Shown here piece after piece: positions 33,651-42,478 of a stretch of 64,000 nucleotides of DNA. The stretch covers positions 22,154-86,153 of the forward strand of contig CALIBQ010000010.1 of assembly GCA_938049385.1 (NCBI GenBank), given 5' to 3'. The notes beneath the pieces are model-generated. The model did not search any database. It was not told the origin of the DNA and was given only the letters and a program-made list of their open reading frames with translations. Positions within the stretch are counted from its first letter, which is position 1, and the number at the start of each line of letters is the position of its first letter. This stretch comes from an uncultured Anaerolineae bacterium (GTDB lineage Bacteria > Chloroflexota > Anaerolineae > JACIWP01). Position numbers and translations under genes: made by a program.

Positions 33651-35369
33651 CTACGGCCGCGGCGCTACCGCGATCGTCGTCTCGTGGCGGTAGTAGACCT
33701 GGCCCGGCCGGCCGCCCGGACGCCGGCGCACATGCCGGCACAGGGTATAATCCACCAGCACTCGCGTGTCCTGGCGCGCACTGGAATAATATGCGGCCAG
33801 CTCCGCGGCGCGCTGGATAGCGGCCGGCGTGGGCGTCCTGCCGGTAGTGCGCAGGATCACGTGCGCACCGGCGGTGCCTCGTGCGTGAAACCACAGGTCC
33901 TCCCCTCGCGCCAGCGTAAAGGTCAGGTAATCATTCTGCCGGCTGTTGCGCCCCACCAGAATCGGGAACCCATCCGGTCCTTCCACGGTGAGGGGCGCCG
34001 CCGGCGCAGGTTTGGCATGCGCCTTTTTGGCCGGGGCGGGCACATATCCCCACTGCATCAGCTCCTGCTCCAGCGCGTCCAGTTCCGCGCGATTGCCGGC
34101 CAGCCCCACATCCAGGCGAAGCTGGTCCAGGAAAGCCAGCTCCTCTTCCACCTGTTCGAGCAGTGCCGGCACAGCCTCCGCCGCGCGCTTGGCCTTGCGG
34201 TAGCGCTCGAAATAGTGCTCGGCGTTCTCCGTCGGCGAGAGCGCTGGGTCCAGCGCGATGCGGAGCGTCTCTCCGTCCCCCAGGTCCACCTCCAGGGTCT
34301 GCTGTCCCGGCCGTGTTTGCCAGCCAAAGGCGAGGATGTACTCGCCGGCCTGCCGCAGTGCCTCGACCTTTTCCGCCGGCATCATTTGCTCCAAGAGCTG
34401 ATCCCGCCGGCGTTCCAGCCGGCCGGCGGCCTCCGCCAGTATACCCCACAGCCGCTCGCGCGCCGCGCGGTACGGGTCGCGCGCCTGCCGCTGTGCGTCC
34501 TCCAACCAGCGCTCTAACGCCTGGCTGATGGATGGGGCCGGCTCCCAGCGGGCGCAGTGCGTCAAAGGGTACGGCGCGAAACAGCTCGCCGGCGCCTCCT
34601 CGTCGGGGGAATCATAGCCCAGCGACGGCCGCCAATCCCCGTTCGTCAGGGGCGCCAGCAGTTCGGAGAGTACTGCGAGGAGCGCGGTCGGCTCTGCAAC
34701 CTCGCCGCAGGGGATATCGCTCCTGCCCCAGGCGCGAAAGCACAGCTCTCGCGCCAGTAGAGGGCTGACGCCCTGGATTGATTCCACCAGCGCCTTCCAA
34801 GCCGGCGTCCCGCCGGCACGTCCCTGCAGGATGGACGCCGCGTCGTCCGCGGTGAGCCGGTCCGGGGGCAGTTTGGCCTGCGCCGGCGGAGGGACATAAG
34901 GCAGGCGGGGCAGGAGCTGACGGTAGCGGTTCACCTCCGGGCCGATGCGCTTGACGCACTCCAGGATGGTACCCATGTCGTCTAGCAGGAGGATGTTGCT
35001 GTGCCGGCCCATGCACTCCAGCACCAGCAGGCTCTCGCCCTCCCGCGGATGGCGGAAGCGCAGGTGCACGATGCGCTCGAAGGCCGGCTGAGCTACCTCC
35101 ATCAGCCGGCCGCCCCGCAGGCGCTTGCGCAGGAGCAGTAGCAGGGGCGGCGGCGTCTCAAGACCGCGCCGGAGTGGGATGCTGGAGAGGTGAATGCGCG
35201 CCCACTGCGGGTGAGCGCTGAGGAGCAAATAATGCCGGCGGCCGCCGGCGTACACCTCCAAGCCCAGGCTCAGCGCATCCACCGCCAGCACGTCCTGGAC
35301 CCGTCCCCCCAGCAGATGGCCGCGTATCTCCGCCGTCAGGGCGCTCAGCGCCAGCGCATCCACAGACAT
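33651..35369 (-). CDS. rqcH: Ribosome quality control protein RqcH (NFACT family)
   Basis: 572 residues. NFACT-N domain at the start (DALALSALTAEIRGHLLGGRVQDVLAVDALSLGLEVYAGG..., IHLSSIPLRRG, LECMGRHSNILLLDD), a central helical/coiled-coil region, and a C-terminal NFACT-R domain (DGFPILVGRNSRQNDYLTFTLARGEDLWFHARGTAGAHVILRT). RqcH binds obstructed 50S subunits and recruits tRNA-Ala to add alanine tails. It was earlier annotated as fibronectin-binding protein. It is last in a minus-strand operon with a deacetylase 3 bases upstream. Confidence 0.93.
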   Translation of the reverse strand: MSVDALALSALTAEIRGHLLGGRVQDVLAVDALSLGLEVYAGGRRHYLLLSAHPQWARIHLSSIPLRRGLETPPPLLLLLRKRLRGGRLMEVAQPAFERIVHLRFRHPREGESLLVLECMGRHSNILLLDDMGTILECVKRIGPEVNRYRQLLPRLPYVPPPAQAKLPPDRLTADDAASILQGRAGGTPAWKALVESIQGVSPLLARELCFRAWGRSDIPCGEVAEPTALLAVLSELLAPLTNGDWRPSLGYDSPDEEAPASCFAPYPLTHCARWEPAPSISQALERWLEDAQRQARDPYRAARERLWGILAEAAGRLERRRDQLLEQMMPAEKVEALRQAGEYILAFGWQTRPGQQTLEVDLGDGETLRIALDPALSPTENAEHYFERYRKAKRAAEAVPALLEQVEEELAFLDQLRLDVGLAGNRAELDALEQELMQWGYVPAPAKKAHAKPAPAAPLTVEGPDGFPILVGRNSRQNDYLTFTLARGEDLWFHARGTAGAHVILRTTGRTPTPAAIQRAAELAAYYSSARQDTRVLVDYTLCRHVRRRPGGRPGQVYYRHETTIAVAPRP

Positions 35370-35372
35370 CGC

Positions 35373-36470
35373 TTACCAGTCCAGCTCCAGCTTTCGGCGG
35401 AAGGTTTCCAGAGTGTCGGCGCGCCGCACCCGGATGCGCGACAGGGTGAACAGCCCATCGCTGGTGTGGGTGGCGCCCTGTTCCGCCGTCACCGCACACC
35501 AGTAGTGGGCAGAGCGCAGGACGTCTATGACGTGCTGGTCGTAGGCGCCAGAGGGATACGAGAAGGTGCGCACGGGCGCCGGCAGATGGGCTTCCAGCGT
35601 CTGCTTGGGGCCCAGAATCTGCCATACGAGAAAGTCGTAAGATTTGCGGCGCAAGTCGGGGTGATCGCGGCTGTGCGCGCCGAACTCCATGCCAGCGGCA
35701 TACATCTCCTCAATCTGCGGCCAGGTCAGATACGGGGTCAGCCCACGATCCACGAAATCGGTGATGACGTAAATGGTGGCGGTAAAGCCGTATTTCTGCA
35801 GGAGCGGGAAGGCGTGGGTGTAGACATCGCCATAGCCGTCATCAAAGGTGATGATGACCGGCTTGGGCGGCAGGGGTGTGCCCAGCGTCAGGTGATAGAC
35901 CAGGTCCACCATAGTGATGGATTGGTAGCCAGCTTCGCGCAGGTAGCGCAACTGCTCCTCGAAGCGCGCCGGCGAAACCGAGAGGTCGCGCTCCACGGCC
36001 TTGGCGCCGGCCGGCGGGTCGGCAATATGATGATACATCAGGATGGGCACGCGCACGGTGCGGTGCACGCCGTCCGGCGTGGGCTGGGGCGTTGGTGTAC
36101 AGGTAGCAGTCGCCGTCGGCGCGGCCGTGAACGTGGGCATCGGCGATGACGTGGCGGTAGCTGTATGTGTGCGGGTCGGCGTCGGGGTCACCGTCGCCGT
36201 GTGGGTCGCGGTAGCCGTATGCGTGGGGCTGGCGGTGATAGTAGCCGTTGACGTGGGTGTGGCGCTGGGAGCTAGGAGGTACGGTAGGGGGAAGCTGGCC
36301 AGCCCTGGTCGGCCAGCACCGGCCAGCATGGCCGCGGCCAGCAGGATGCCGGCCGTGATGATGCCGCCGCGTAGAGCAGGGACAGCATCTGCCAGCGAGC
36401 GCTTTCCGAGCCGGCCCTTTGCCCAGCGTATGCTGTTTCGCACTGTGTGAAGCGCGCGCTCCCACATCAT
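35373..36470 (-). CDS. Membrane-anchored polysaccharide deacetylase
   Basis: 365 residues. A basic N-terminus and one hydrophobic segment (near 37-56) anchor the protein; a Thr/Ala/Pro linker (about 68-135) follows. The carbohydrate esterase 4 domain has VPILMYHHIAD, PVIITFDDGYGDVY (the first catalytic/metal Asp pair), FGAHSRDHPDL (metal-binding His residues) and RTFSYPSGAYD. It would remove acetyl groups from an extracellular polysaccharide or peptidoglycan. Its start overlaps the stop of the upstream glycosyltransferase by 4 bases (ATGA), so the two are likely co-translated and functionally linked. Confidence 0.92.
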   Translation of the reverse strand: MMWERALHTVRNSIRWAKGRLGKRSLADAVPALRGGIITAGILLAAAMLAGAGRPGLASFPLPYLLAPSATPTSTATITASPTHTATATHTATVTPTPTRTHTATATSSPMPTFTAAPTATATCTPTPQPTPDGVHRTVRVPILMYHHIADPPAGAKAVERDLSVSPARFEEQLRYLREAGYQSITMVDLVYHLTLGTPLPPKPVIITFDDGYGDVYTHAFPLLQKYGFTATIYVITDFVDRGLTPYLTWPQIEEMYAAGMEFGAHSRDHPDLRRKSYDFLVWQILGPKQTLEAHLPAPVRTFSYPSGAYDQHVIDVLRSAHYWCAVTAEQGATHTSDGLFTLSRIRVRRADTLETFRRKLELDW

Positions 36471-37873
36471 GTGTCCGAAGCGGTCTCCTGCATCGCATGC
36501 GCCGGCTCCACCCCGTCATCCGCCAGCAGGCCGATGGTCAGCAGGGCGGCGATGAAGCCGACGTAGTTCTCGTTGAAAAAGCGGGAGAAGAAGGCGTAGA
36601 CGAACAGCAGGATACCTGTGTGCAGGGCAATGCCGGCCGGCCCCCGCAAACGCCCGACCTGCCGCCGCACTAGGAGGACCAGCAGGGGCGCGCAGACCAG
36701 CAACTGCGGTATCCAGAAGGGGAAGTAGCTCAGCCGGCTTTCCACCAGCCCCAGCGCCAGCACGAAATTGGCAAATCCCCAGCCGCGAATCTGATAGGGC
36801 GTAGCGGAGGTGCCGCTGGCCCACTGCCAGATGTCGTCCATAAACGCCGCCGGCGACCAGAGGAAATACGGGCCGGCCAGCACCACGAATGCCGTCAGCA
36901 TGGGCAAGGAACGCTGCCACCAGCGCGGCGAAATGCTCCAGCGCCGGCCCTCCCGGCCCACCTCCCACAGCGCCAGCAGATGGAAGGGGAGCATGAACCA
37001 GGCCGTAGGTTTGGAGGCCAGCACCAGGCCGGCGGCCGCCGAGGACGCCAGATAGCGCCATTCCTGCCGGCGCTCCCCCTCCGCGCGCGGCAGGAACCAC
37101 CACGCCAGCACCATCCAGAAGAGCACGAAGATGTCGTTCTGCCCGAAAATCACGTCGCTTCCCATGATGGGGTTCAGCCCCAGCGCCATCACGAGCATCA
37201 GGCGGTGCGCGGGCCGGCGCGCCAGCCGCAGGCTCATCAGCAGGGTCAGCATGAACAGGAGGAGGTAGACCAGGCGCGCATCGAAATAGCCCCATACCGC
37301 CTGGGACAACAGGTAAAAGGGTGCGGAAAAGACGAAGGTCCAGGGCAAATAGGGGTAATGATAGAGCGCCGAGCGCAGGTCCAGCCCCCATTCTGCCAGC
37401 GGCGTGTTCAGGTAATCCTCGCTATAGGGATTGCGGCCGGCCAGGAAGAGCTTGACGGCCTCTTCCGTCTGGATGACGCCGCCGTCGTGGCAGTAGGAGG
37501 CCGGCCCGTTCATCTGGCGCAGGGCGATGAGCTTGGCTGAGCCGGCGAGCACCGTCGCCGCGATGATGAGCCAAATAATGGCCAGCTTGGCCGGGTACAG
37601 CTTGGCCTCGCCCCAGCGTTCCTGTGCCAGGTCCGCCAAGAGGTACAGGAAGAAGCCGGCGAAAGCGATGCTGATAAGTACCAGCGAAAGGGGGTCGGTC
37701 AGCCAATCTTTGAGCAGTTCCTGGACATGGGGGGAGAACAGCCTCTGCACCAGCGGTAGGCGTGCCACGTCCTGGTGGCGGGCCGGCAGGACCATATCCG
37801 CCAGGGTATCAATGCGCACCCTGGCCATCAGCAGGAGAAAGAGCAACCATAGGTCCAGGCGTCTCTGGCTCAT
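36467..37873 (-). CDS. Multi-spanning membrane glycosyltransferase (GT87-like)
   Basis: 468 residues, mostly hydrophobic with around ten membrane segments. FLAGRNPYSEDYLNTPLAEWG, YHYPYLPWTFVFSAPFYLL, and VIFGQNDIFVLFWMVLAWWFL followed by GLVLASKPTAWFMLPFHLLALW match the pattern of DUF2029/GT87 polyprenol-phosphate-mannose-dependent transferases. It probably adds a sugar to a surface glycan from a lipid-linked donor. It is first in the operon with the deacetylase and rqcH. Confidence 0.8.
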   Translation of the reverse strand: MSQRRLDLWLLFLLLMARVRIDTLADMVLPARHQDVARLPLVQRLFSPHVQELLKDWLTDPLSLVLISIAFAGFFLYLLADLAQERWGEAKLYPAKLAIIWLIIAATVLAGSAKLIALRQMNGPASYCHDGGVIQTEEAVKLFLAGRNPYSEDYLNTPLAEWGLDLRSALYHYPYLPWTFVFSAPFYLLSQAVWGYFDARLVYLLLFMLTLLMSLRLARRPAHRLMLVMALGLNPIMGSDVIFGQNDIFVLFWMVLAWWFLPRAEGERRQEWRYLASSAAAGLVLASKPTAWFMLPFHLLALWEVGREGRRWSISPRWWQRSLPMLTAFVVLAGPYFLWSPAAFMDDIWQWASGTSATPYQIRGWGFANFVLALGLVESRLSYFPFWIPQLLVCAPLLVLLVRRQVGRLRGPAGIALHTGILLFVYAFFSRFFNENYVGFIAALLTIGLLADDGVEPAHAMQETASDT

Positions 37874-37927
37874 AGGGCCATTATAGCGGGAAGGGCGCCG
37901 GAAGGGAAATATGTGCCGGCGGCATGG

Positions 37928-40411
37928 TCACGGGCCGGCCGGCGCGAACAGCTCAGGGCGGTAGTTCCCGGCGGCGTTCCAGAAGCACCATCCCCAGGCG
38001 CCGGCGTCCTCCGCCGCCTGCCGCTGGAGGGCCTGCTGTTCCAGCGAGTACCAGTAGGCCTGGAGCCAGGGCCGCACCCGTACATGGGCCGGCAGTCGGC
38101 CGGCGGCCTGAATCACACTGCGGTATATCACCTCATACGGGTAGTCCGCGGGAACCTCATATCCCAGGTTCCCCGGCCCGAATGTGGAGGGATAGATCAT
38201 CGGGCAAAGGTAATCGAGATACGGCCCGATATCCTTGACGCGCTGGCCGATGCCCATGTCCGAGTCTGGCACCACCCAGATGGTCAGCCCGAAGACGTCG
38301 GCGGAGACGAACACATCGTAAGGCTCCAGGGCCGCGGTCACTTGTTCCATGAACGTCCGGATGGCAGTGGTGCGCGTTTCAAGAGTATTTTCCTGTGCGT
38401 AGACGATGCTCCCCACATCTCCATCCGATGGGAAGCGCAGGTAATCGAACTGTATCTCATCGAACCCCAGCTCGGCGACCTCTTTCGCCAGGGCGATGTT
38501 GTAATCGCGCACTTCCTGTAGGAATGGGTTGGCCCAGCCCAACCCCTCCCGGTCCAGCCAGACACTGCCGTCGGCTCTCACGGCGGCCCATGCCGGCCGT
38601 GCATGTGCCAGGGGGTTGTCTTTGAACACCACCATACGGGCGATGGTGTAGATGCCGGCCTCTCTGCATTCTCGCAGAAACTCGCGGATGTCCACAATGT
38701 CCCTGCGCAGGACGCCGAACTCCTGCGCCAGCGGGTGGGTGCTCTGGAAGCCCAGGAAGCCGCGATCACTTTTCATGTCAATGACCACGGCGTTCAGCTC
38801 GGTGCTCTTGACCAGCTCCAGCAGTTCCTGCAGGCGGTCGGGGCGTGTCAGCAGGCCAAAGGGGACGTAAATGCCCTTGGCGCGGAACGCCGGCAGTGCC
38901 AGTTCCAGCGCGACAGCCTCGCTGTCCGCGGCGCGGGCAGAACGCAGGCAGGGCCGGCGCTCCTCGGTGCACCACAGCTCTGGATTCAGGGTCAGGGTGA
39001 AGCGGCCGTAGCCGGCCGCTCGCACCGTCAGGGACTGCATCGGGTTCCAATCCTCCAGCACGAAGGCACCCTCGCCGGCCGGCGGGATAATCTGCCCGAC
39101 TGCTTTCAAACGCACGCCGGGGATCGGTTCGCCGGTGTCCGCGTCCACCACCTGCAGGATGACTTTGTGCGGTGCCAGCAGTATCTCCAGGGGATTACCG
39201 CCGGCATATGCCAGGCGCACGGAGGCGTAGTGTGGGGCGCTGGCCTCCAGCTCCCGTCCGGTCAGAAGGCCGACAACGGTGACGGACCCGCTGTCGTCGG
39301 TCATATAGGTGCGGTTGGCAAAGCGCAGGAGCGCGCCGGCCAGGGGCCGGCCGCTCAATGCATCGCGCACTGTCGCCGGCACCTTGATCTGACGCAGGGT
39401 GATGTCCAGCGTTTCCTGGCCAGCATAGGTCAAGGTGGTGCTGAAATAGTCCTCCGCGAAGATGGTGATGGGCATGCCGGCCTCCAGCGCCCGCAGGCGG
39501 AACGCGCCGTCGGTGCCCGATTCCGCGCGCTGCAACGCGGTTTGCACCACTGCGCCGGCCACCGGCAGATGGGTGTCCGCATCGCGGGCGATGCCGGCCG
39601 TCCAGATGGGCTGGAGGGGAATTTCGAGGGAGGCTGGTTGTTCCAGCCATGTCTCCTCGATGAGAGGGCCGCGGTACGGCAGATAGCCCGCCCGTTCCAC
39701 CCGGAGCTGAAACGGCACGGGGACGCGCAGGAGTTCAAAAATTCCAGCCGAGTTGGTGAGGGACCAATCGCCGCCGGCCCAGGCGCGAGCGCCGGCCAGC
39801 GCCTCACCCGTGTCCGCGGCCGTCACCCGGCCGCGGATGCGCACCGGCTGTAAGAGGACTTCAAAGACCCGTTCCCCCGTGAAATACGCGGTATCGGCCG
39901 CCTCGCCCTCCCAGCGGAGATAGCCCGGCGCTTCGACGGTCAGGTGGGCCGGCCGCGCCACCCGCTCGATGACGTACTGGCCGTTGTTCAGCATACTCAT
40001 GGTGCGGTCGTTCGCCAGGACACGCGCCGCCGGCACCCTGTATGTTGGGTCCAGCGCGTCGGTCAGACGGACGGTCAGGCGCCAGGGGACCAGCCGCGTC
40101 TCACAGCGGTACGCGCTCCACTGGAAGCGAGGCGGAGAGCAGGTGAGCTGGGCGGGAATGTAGCCGGCGGCTTCTACCGCCAGCATATTATCCCCCCGCG
40201 GTAGGCGCGCTCGAACGCGCCCGCCCACCGGGGTGACGCGCTCGGGGCCGGCAGGCAGGGCGATGCGCGCGGCCGGCACCGGCGCGCCCGTTTCTGCATC
40301 CACCACAGCCAGCGTCACCGGTGCCTGGTAGTAGGTCAGAAAGATGCCGGCGATGCAGGCGCTGATGATCAGTGCCGGCAGAAGAACCTGGAGAGCGAAC
40401 GGTTTCATCAT
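37928..40411 (-). CDS. Membrane-anchored DUF4015 glycoside-hydrolase-like protein with carboxypeptidase-regulatory-like domains
   Basis: 827 residues. An N-terminal membrane anchor (FALQVLLPALIISACIAGIFLTYY) is followed by about five beta-sandwich repeats of the carboxypeptidase-regulatory type (VDAETGAPVPAARIAL, AADTGEALAGARAWA, ADTHLPVAGAVVQTA, DALSGRPLAGALLRF, VDADTGEPIPGVRLKA). The C-terminal 310 residues are a DUF4015 TIM barrel (LNAVVIDMKSDRG, GIYTIARMVVFKD, FDEIQFDYLRFPSDG, VFVSADVFGLT, YLCPMIYPS). The family is thought to hydrolyse glycans. The start at 40411 is chosen because the promoter at 40481-40509 would begin transcription near 40474, downstream of the longer candidate start at 40492. 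Confidence 0.85.
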   Translation of the reverse strand: MMKPFALQVLLPALIISACIAGIFLTYYQAPVTLAVVDAETGAPVPAARIALPAGPERVTPVGGRVRARLPRGDNMLAVEAAGYIPAQLTCSPPRFQWSAYRCETRLVPWRLTVRLTDALDPTYRVPAARVLANDRTMSMLNNGQYVIERVARPAHLTVEAPGYLRWEGEAADTAYFTGERVFEVLLQPVRIRGRVTAADTGEALAGARAWAGGDWSLTNSAGIFELLRVPVPFQLRVERAGYLPYRGPLIEETWLEQPASLEIPLQPIWTAGIARDADTHLPVAGAVVQTALQRAESGTDGAFRLRALEAGMPITIFAEDYFSTTLTYAGQETLDITLRQIKVPATVRDALSGRPLAGALLRFANRTYMTDDSGSVTVVGLLTGRELEASAPHYASVRLAYAGGNPLEILLAPHKVILQVVDADTGEPIPGVRLKAVGQIIPPAGEGAFVLEDWNPMQSLTVRAAGYGRFTLTLNPELWCTEERRPCLRSARAADSEAVALELALPAFRAKGIYVPFGLLTRPDRLQELLELVKSTELNAVVIDMKSDRGFLGFQSTHPLAQEFGVLRRDIVDIREFLRECREAGIYTIARMVVFKDNPLAHARPAWAAVRADGSVWLDREGLGWANPFLQEVRDYNIALAKEVAELGFDEIQFDYLRFPSDGDVGSIVYAQENTLETRTTAIRTFMEQVTAALEPYDVFVSADVFGLTIWVVPDSDMGIGQRVKDIGPYLDYLCPMIYPSTFGPGNLGYEVPADYPYEVIYRSVIQAAGRLPAHVRVRPWLQAYWYSLEQQALQRQAAEDAGAWGWCFWNAAGNYRPELFAPAGP

Positions 40412-40480
40412 TGAGGCAGGATTCCGCGTGCCTTGAAGCTGTTTGCCCAATCCTGGGGTCCATCCAGTGTAGCAAATACA

Positions 40481-40509
40481 ATTATAAATCATGCAATATG
40501 AATTGGCAA
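40481..40509 (-). promoter_or_regulatory. Promoter of the DUF4015 gene
   Basis: Minus strand TTGCCA (40509-40504), 17-base spacer, TATAAT (40486-40481). Its -35 box is about 10 bp from the target duplication of element copy B. Confidence 0.75.
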
Positions 40510-40527
40510 TCCGCTCTCACATGGGAG

Positions 40528-40682
40528 CAGGGCTTTTTCAACGCTATAACATTTTGGGCGGCTGGAAGTCGTAGCAACGATGGCGAAACCTACCTGTGTG
40601 GGCTTGTCAGTCGGCGCAGGCCGACTTTGTAGCCGTTGGTGCAGTTTCAACTGCCATTTTGTTAGAATATTGAAAAGCCCTG
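40528..40682. mobile_element. Miniature inverted-repeat element, copy B (155 bp)
   Basis: Terminal repeats CAGGGCTTTTTCAA and CAGGGCTTTTCAA, flanked by 9-bp direct repeats ACATGGGAG (40519-40527) and ACATGAGAG (40683-40691) that differ at one base. The interior aligns with copy A over its full length and contains a GTCGGC...GCCGAC-type hairpin and GCAGTTTCAACTGC. It has no coding capacity. Confidence 0.85.
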
Positions 40683-40722
40683 ACATGAGAGTGATTTGGG
40701 CTTTTCCGATAATCCCATGGCG

Positions 40723-40919
40723 GAGGGTGTTGAAAAAGTCAAGGTTGTCATTCGATTTGCGGGTATTGGCTCATCGCCTGGCAGTTGAAACTGCGGCTGT
40801 GTTTGCGAAGTCGGCCGGCGCCGACTTCGCGAAGCCTGCGCAGGCTTCGCAGTCGTTGCCGCGGCTTCAGCCGCCAGGCCGCTCTTCCACAGATTGTATG
40901 TTTGGACTTTTTCAACGCC
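40723..40919. mobile_element. Palindrome-rich miniature element, copy C (about 197 bp)
   Basis: Ends GAGGGTGTTGAAAAAGTC and, inverted, GGCGTTGAAAAAGTCC. The interior is a chain of palindromes: GCAGTTGAAACTGC, an 11-bp-stem hairpin GCGAAGTCGGC/GCCGACTTCGC, an unbroken 22-bp palindrome around GCCTGCGCAGGC and GCGGCTTCAGCCGC. Possible 9-bp target duplications CCCATGGCG (40714-40722) and CGCATGGCG (40920-40928) differ at one base. It is nearly identical to copy D in opposite orientation. It ends 14 bp before the ccm promoter. Confidence 0.82.
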
Positions 40920-40933
40920 CGCATGGCGCGCTG

Positions 40934-40962
40934 TTGTCAAAATTTATCATTTACGTTATAAT
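40934..40962 (+). promoter_or_regulatory. Promoter of the ccm operon
   Basis: TTGTCA (40934-40939), 17-base spacer, TATAAT (40957-40962), about 25 bases before the first start codon and directly after element copy C. Confidence 0.82.
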
Positions 40963-40993
40963 TGTTTCTTGCATTTTACGGCGAGCATGGAAC

Positions 40994-41959
40994 ATGACAT
41001 TATTGAGACGCTGTCTGACACTGCTGATACTGCTGATTTTGGGCACGGCCCTCGCTGTCCGGGCGCAGACCCCGGTGCGTCTGGACGAAATGTCGGTTGC
41101 CCTCTGGCCGGAATATGATAAGCCCGGTGTGCTCGTCATTTACAGCGGGACGCTGGCGGAAGACGTACCGCTTCCGGTAACCATTACCTTCGCGATGCCG
41201 GCGGCTGTGGGCACCCCCAGCGCCACCGCCGGCGTGGATGATCTGGGCAATTTCCGCTACCGCAAGTACGAACTGCGCGCCCAGGGCGATACGGTCTTGG
41301 TCAGCTACAGCCTGCCGTACCGCCGCTTCCAGATGGAGTACTACATTGACCTGCTGGCCGGCCAGGGAAGTGACCGAGAGTTCACCTTCACTTATCAGGC
41401 CGACTACCCGGTGCGCGATTTCCGGTTCGAGGTGCAGGAGCCGCTGGCGGCCAGCGCCTTCCAGATCGAGCCGGCGGCCGGCAGTGTGATCACCGAGGCA
41501 CAGCTACCCCTGCACCTGATCCCAGTGGGCGCGCTGGATCAAGGACAGTCGGCCAACGTCACGGTGCGCTATCACCGGGAGGAGCGCCGGCTCTCCGCCG
41601 AAATCCTCGGCCTCCCCACACCCGGGCCGGCGGAGTTCGAGGATGCACCGCGCGCCGGCGGAGGCATACCTACCTCCACCGCCGTTATCCTGGCTGGCGC
41701 GCTGGCCGCAGTCGGCTTGGCGGTAGGTGCATGGATATGGACGCGTGCCCAGGCTTCCGCCGGCACCAGCCGGCAGGCCCGGCGCTATGCGGAGCGGCGC
41801 AAGAAGGACCGAGTGCCGCCGGAGCCGCCGCGCCGGCCGGCCGCGGCCCCCAAACCGCCGCAAAGCGACGTGATCGGCTACTGCCATCAGTGCGGCCGCC
41901 CCCTCAAACGCGATGAAATCTACTGTCCTAACTGCGGCACCCGCAGAAAACTGCCGTAA
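40994..41959 (+). CDS. Ccm-operon membrane protein with extracytoplasmic beta domain and C-terminal zinc ribbon
   Basis: 321 residues. A signal peptide (about 1-24) is followed by a beta-rich domain of about 210 residues, a membrane helix (STAVILAGALAAVGLAVGAWIW), a basic Pro-rich linker, and a zinc ribbon at the extreme C-terminus (YCHQCGRPLKRDEIYCPNCG, two CxxC pairs). By the positive-inside rule the ribbon is cytoplasmic. I recognise no named family. Its beta domain resembles that of the gene at 44746 (SYSLPYRRFQMEYYIDL compared with SYTLPPQGTPWSMDYTLYYPV), suggesting that the two are paralogues. It is first in the operon, 24 bases before ccmE. A Ccm-related role is inferred from position only. 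Confidence 0.75.
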   Translation: MTLLRRCLTLLILLILGTALAVRAQTPVRLDEMSVALWPEYDKPGVLVIYSGTLAEDVPLPVTITFAMPAAVGTPSATAGVDDLGNFRYRKYELRAQGDTVLVSYSLPYRRFQMEYYIDLLAGQGSDREFTFTYQADYPVRDFRFEVQEPLAASAFQIEPAAGSVITEAQLPLHLIPVGALDQGQSANVTVRYHREERRLSAEILGLPTPGPAEFEDAPRAGGGIPTSTAVILAGALAAVGLAVGAWIWTRAQASAGTSRQARRYAERRKKDRVPPEPPRRPAAAPKPPQSDVIGYCHQCGRPLKRDEIYCPNCGTRRKLP

Positions 41960-41983
41960 TGGAATGGATTGACGGAGGACGTG

Positions 41984-42442
41984 ATGACGACGGAAGAACG
42001 CATGCCCGATATGGAAATGCCGGCGGCGAGCAAACCCCGCCCCACCAAGTTCATCGTAGGCGGGTTCATCATCGCCGCGGTGGTCATATACCTGATCGTT
42101 TCCAGCCTGGGCGGCTCCACCGCCTACTACCTGACGGTGGCCGAACTGATGGCCAAAGGGCCGGCGGCCGTGGGAGAGAAGGTGCGGGTCAGCGGGGTGG
42201 TGGACGGCGCCAACATCCAGTACGACCAGCAGAACCTGGTCCTGCGCTTTGACATCGTGGACAACAGCGGCCGCCTGCCGGTGGTGTATCACGGTCCCCG
42301 GCCGGATATGTTCCAGGACCAGGCGGAAGCAGTGGTGGAAGGAAAGCTGAACGCCAACGGGGTGTTCGAGGCCTCCAACTTACTGCTGAAGTGCCCTTCG
42401 AAGTATGAGGCCGCGGCGACCGCCACCGCCTCCCCGCGGTAA
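41984..42442 (+). CDS. ccmE: Heme chaperone CcmE, cysteine (CxxxY) type
   Basis: 152 residues. An N-terminal membrane helix (KFIVGGFIIAAVVIYLIVS) is followed by the OB-fold heme-chaperone domain (YYLTVAELMAKGPAAVGEKVRVSGVV, VVYHGPRPDMFQDQAEAVVEG). In classical CcmE a histidine in HxxxY binds heme covalently; here the equivalent segment is C137-P-S-K-Y141, as in the CcmE variant described for Desulfovibrio and archaea. CcmE receives heme from CcmC and passes it to CcmF. The ATG at 41984 has GGAGG 5 bases upstream and is preferred to a TTG at 41969. Confidence 0.93.
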   Translation: MTTEERMPDMEMPAASKPRPTKFIVGGFIIAAVVIYLIVSSLGGSTAYYLTVAELMAKGPAAVGEKVRVSGVVDGANIQYDQQNLVLRFDIVDNSGRLPVVYHGPRPDMFQDQAEAVVEGKLNANGVFEASNLLLKCPSKYEAAATATASPR

Positions 42443-42478
42443 GGGGCCGCCGGCATACGACTCGAACGAGAGGCGCGC

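Noticed and set aside
40580..40993. Long N-terminal extension of the first ccm-operon gene
   Set aside because: It would translate two non-coding miniature elements and the operon promoter.
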